This document shows positions 61,823 to 64,000 of a stretch of 64,000 nt of DNA, in pieces. The notes beneath the pieces were generated by a model. The model was not told the DNA's origin and made no database searches. It worked only from the letters and a program-made list of their open reading frames with translations. Positions within the stretch are counted from its first letter, which is position 1. Every line of letters starts with the position of its first letter. Source of the DNA: Rutidosis leptorrhynchoides (Eukaryota > Streptophyta > Magnoliopsida > Asterales > Asteraceae); contig NC_092338.1 of NCBI RefSeq assembly GCF_046630445.1, positions 8,140,501 through 8,204,500 of the forward strand, in the 5' to 3' direction. The position numbers and the translations under genes were made by a program.

Positions 61823-63797
61823 TGTCACACCCCCAAAATAGGGCCTAGGGTATTTGTGACTAATTATATCAAATCACAGTTGTATATACGAGAACGACTC
61901 TATATGAGACGTTTTGAATAAAACATTTATTAATAAAACAGCGGAAGCATTAAAAGTTTTACATCAAATTTAAACTGAAATAATAATAATAGTCTTAATG
62001 CAAAGTAAATGTAATGAAATGAAGACTCCATGTAGCAGCATTCAATTCATCAGGTAGCAATCATGGCAATCATCTTATTCGTCACCTGAGACAAAACATG
62101 CTTAAAGTGTCAACCAAAAAGGTTGGTGAGTTCATTAGTTTATCAAAATCAATCATTTCCGTTATAATAATAGGCCACAAGATTTTAGTTTCATAAATAT
62201 CCGTACACTAGCAAGTGTATAAAAGCATTCTATAAGTTGTAGGCACCCGGTAACAAGCCTTAACGTTCATGTTTTACCCTCTGAAAGTACACCGAATCAG
62301 GTGTGTTATATAAACCTCGAAGTACTAAAGCATCCCATAGTCAGGATAGGGTTGTCAGACCCAATAGATCTATCTTTAGGATTCGCGCCTACCGTACATA
62401 GACAAGTAGTTTAATGTTACCAAGCTAAGGGTATATTTCTGGTTTAAACACACATAGAATTAGTTTTAGTACTTGTGCCTATTTCGTAAAACATTTATAA
62501 ATCAGCGCATGTATTCTCAGCCCAAAAATATATATAAAAAGGGAGCAAATGAAACTCACCTTAAATAGCAGTTGAAGTATTCCACGCAAGAAAGGAAAGT
62601 AAAGCAAGTAAGTGACCGAGATATCAACTAGAAGTAGTTCTTTAAGAGAGAAATGAGAGATTAATGTGTAAGTTTGAAATGAGAAATGTATGTGGTATTT
62701 ATAGTTGAAAATGTTAGGTAAAAAAAAATTAAAATAAAATAAGTAAATCTTAAAAGTTAAAATAAGAAAAATTATTTTGTATTTTTATTAAAAGTAAATC
62801 TTAAAAGTTAAAATAAGAAAAAGTAGTTTGTATTTTTATTAAAAGTAAAATCTTAAAAGTTAAAATAAGAAAAAGTAGTTTGTATTTTTATTAAAAGTAA
62901 AATCTTAAAAGTTAAAATAAGAAAAAGTATTTTGTATTTTTATTAAAAGTAAATTTTAAAAGTTAAAATAAGAAAAAGTAGTTTGTATTTTTATTAAAAG
63001 TAAATCTTAAAAGTTAAAATAAAAAAAAGTAGTTTGTATTTTTATTAAAAGTAAAATCATAAAAGTTAAAATAAGAAAAAGTAGTTTGTATTTTTATTAA
63101 AAGTAAAATCTTAAAAGTTAAAATAAGAAAAAGTATTTTGTATTTTTATTAAAAGTAAATCTTAAAAGTTAAAATAATAAAAAGTAGTTTGTATTTTTAT
63201 TAAAAGTAAATCTTAAAAGTTAAAATAAGAAAAAGTAGTTTGTATTTTTATTAAAAGTAAATCTTAAAATAAAAGTAGTTTGTATTTTTATTAAAAGTAA
63301 ATCTTAAAAGAAAAAGTAGTTTGTATTTTTATATTTATTTATTAAAAGTAGATATAGTTTTGATTTTTTTTTTATAAAATTCTAAAAAAAAATTTGTTTA
63401 ATATATTTCTAAGAACATTTAACATTTTATTTCTATATTTGTTTAATTATTAAATACGAATTTTATATAAAAATTATTATTATATTTAGTTTTTATAAAA
63501 ATTAAAATTTATGATTATTAATTTATAGTTTTTATGAGTTTTATAAATGTTATAATATTATGTATTATTTAGTTAATTATATATTCTATTAACTAAATAA
63601 CAAAAGTAATATAAGTATTATATATATATTCATTGATGTAATTATGTTATATTATATATCATAATCTTATTTATAATATTTATAATTATATTATTTATTT
63701 TAAGCGTACGTTTATTCGGTCAACGTTAAATTTATTCGTATATAACAACTCTAGGTATTTTAGTAAAATCGGAAGTCGAAAAGTGAGGGTTGTTATA
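61823..63797 (-). repeat. 5' LTR of inner element
   Basis: 1,975 bp, pairing with 55,691-57,666; differences are scattered single bases and array length. On the minus strand it begins TATAACAACCC, not the usual TG, in both LTRs. Confidence 0.95.
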
Positions 63798-63802
63798 AGT
63801 AT

Positions 63803-64000
63803 GCTACGCATACCTTCACAGGTACTGCGTTAACATGGTGGAATACCTATCTAGAGCAAGTAGGACAAGATGATGCTTACGCACTACCGTGGTCAGCATT
63901 CAAGCACTTGATGAATGAGAAGTACCGTCCCAGAACCGAGGTCAATAAGCTCAAGACAGAACTTAGAGGGTTACGAACCCAAGGATTTGATATTACCACG
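63803..64000 (+). pseudogene. Gypsy gag, continuation after the inner element
   Basis: 66 codons in the same frame as the part ending at 55,690. It contains FTGTALTWWNTYLEQVG and NEKYRPRTEVNKLKTELRGL, the core of retrotrans_gag. It is open to the window edge. Confidence 0.92.

Larger units (their letters stand above)
55691..63797 (-). mobile_element. non-autonomous Gypsy-type element inserted in the outer gag
   Basis: LTRs of 1,976 and 1,975 bp with few differences; a perfect AGTAT duplication lies at 55,686-55,690 and 63,798-63,802. On the minus strand: LTR, primer-binding site, a short ORF1 with one stop, ~2.5 kb without element genes but with a poly(A)-binding-protein fragment, the last codons of pol, a PPT-like motif, LTR. 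Gag core, protease, RT and integrase are missing, so it needs helper proteins or is defective. Near-equal LTRs imply a young insertion. Confidence 0.93.
50123..64000 (+). mobile_element. Gypsy-type LTR retrotransposon carrying an F-box ORF, continues past the window
   Basis: 5' LTR 50,123-53,429, primer-binding site, acidic ORF, F-box ORF, then gag, interrupted at 55,690 by another element and resuming at 63,803. The gag type (retrotrans_gag with TGTALTWWN) and primer site point to Ty3/Gypsy. Pol is outside the window. The left LTR at 1-3,076 belongs to the same family. Confidence 0.9.

Overview
This is nuclear DNA of a flowering plant: introns with GT-AG (and one GC-AG) borders, long AT-rich intergenic DNA, a plant-type aspartic proteinase, a WRKY gene, and Copia, Gypsy, LINE, SINE, MULE and Helitron relics. 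The repeat style and the cardosin/phytepsin-like proteinase suggest a eudicot, probably Asteraceae. The family assignment is inference; no lookup was possible.

Layout. 1-3.08 kb is most of a 3.3-kb Gypsy-type LTR, with a second copy at 50.1-53.4 kb. 3.1-5.4 kb is intergenic with a SINE. 5.39-14.70 kb is a complete Sirevirus-like Copia element on the minus strand, with LTRs that look identical and a 5-bp target duplication; it carries gag, pol and two extra 3' ORFs. Only about 150 bp away, at 14.86-19.2 kb, lies the one clearly intact host gene: a 13-coding-exon aspartic proteinase with a complete plant-specific insert (501 aa assembled from the exons). One of its introns holds a foldback element between two (TA)n tracts. 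20.97-26.61 kb is a second complete Copia element (minus). It sits inside a ~585-bp segment whose uninterrupted paralog lies at 31.77-32.35 kb. 27.94-29.12 kb is a MULE-like foldback full of GTCGAC palindromes. 29.6-31.1 kb is a group IIb-like WRKY gene lacking the exon for WRKYGQK. 32.7-42.9 kb is bounded by two outward-facing Helitron 3' ends and contains replication-protein-A-like remnants, a 1.5-kb MULE with a perfect 9-bp target duplication, and scattered exon-like pieces.

From 43 kb to the right edge is a stack of insertions: a LINE tail is cut by a degenerate Copia element, whose gag is cut by an LTR, which abuts or is cut by a Gypsy element starting at 50,123. That Gypsy element's gag is cut at 55,690 by another Gypsy-type element (55,691-63,797), with gag resuming in frame after it. 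The outer Gypsy element carries an acidic ORF and an F-box ORF between primer-binding site and gag. The inner one carries a short ORF1, a fragment of a poly(A)-binding-protein gene, and only the last codons of pol.

How it works together: there is no operon-like system. The host genes are the proteinase and the broken WRKY gene; most of the rest is mobile DNA. The most unusual content is host-gene capture by LTR elements (F-box, PABP) and recurrence of a PPT-adjacent motif, AACGGGTAGGTA, inside both Gypsy elements.
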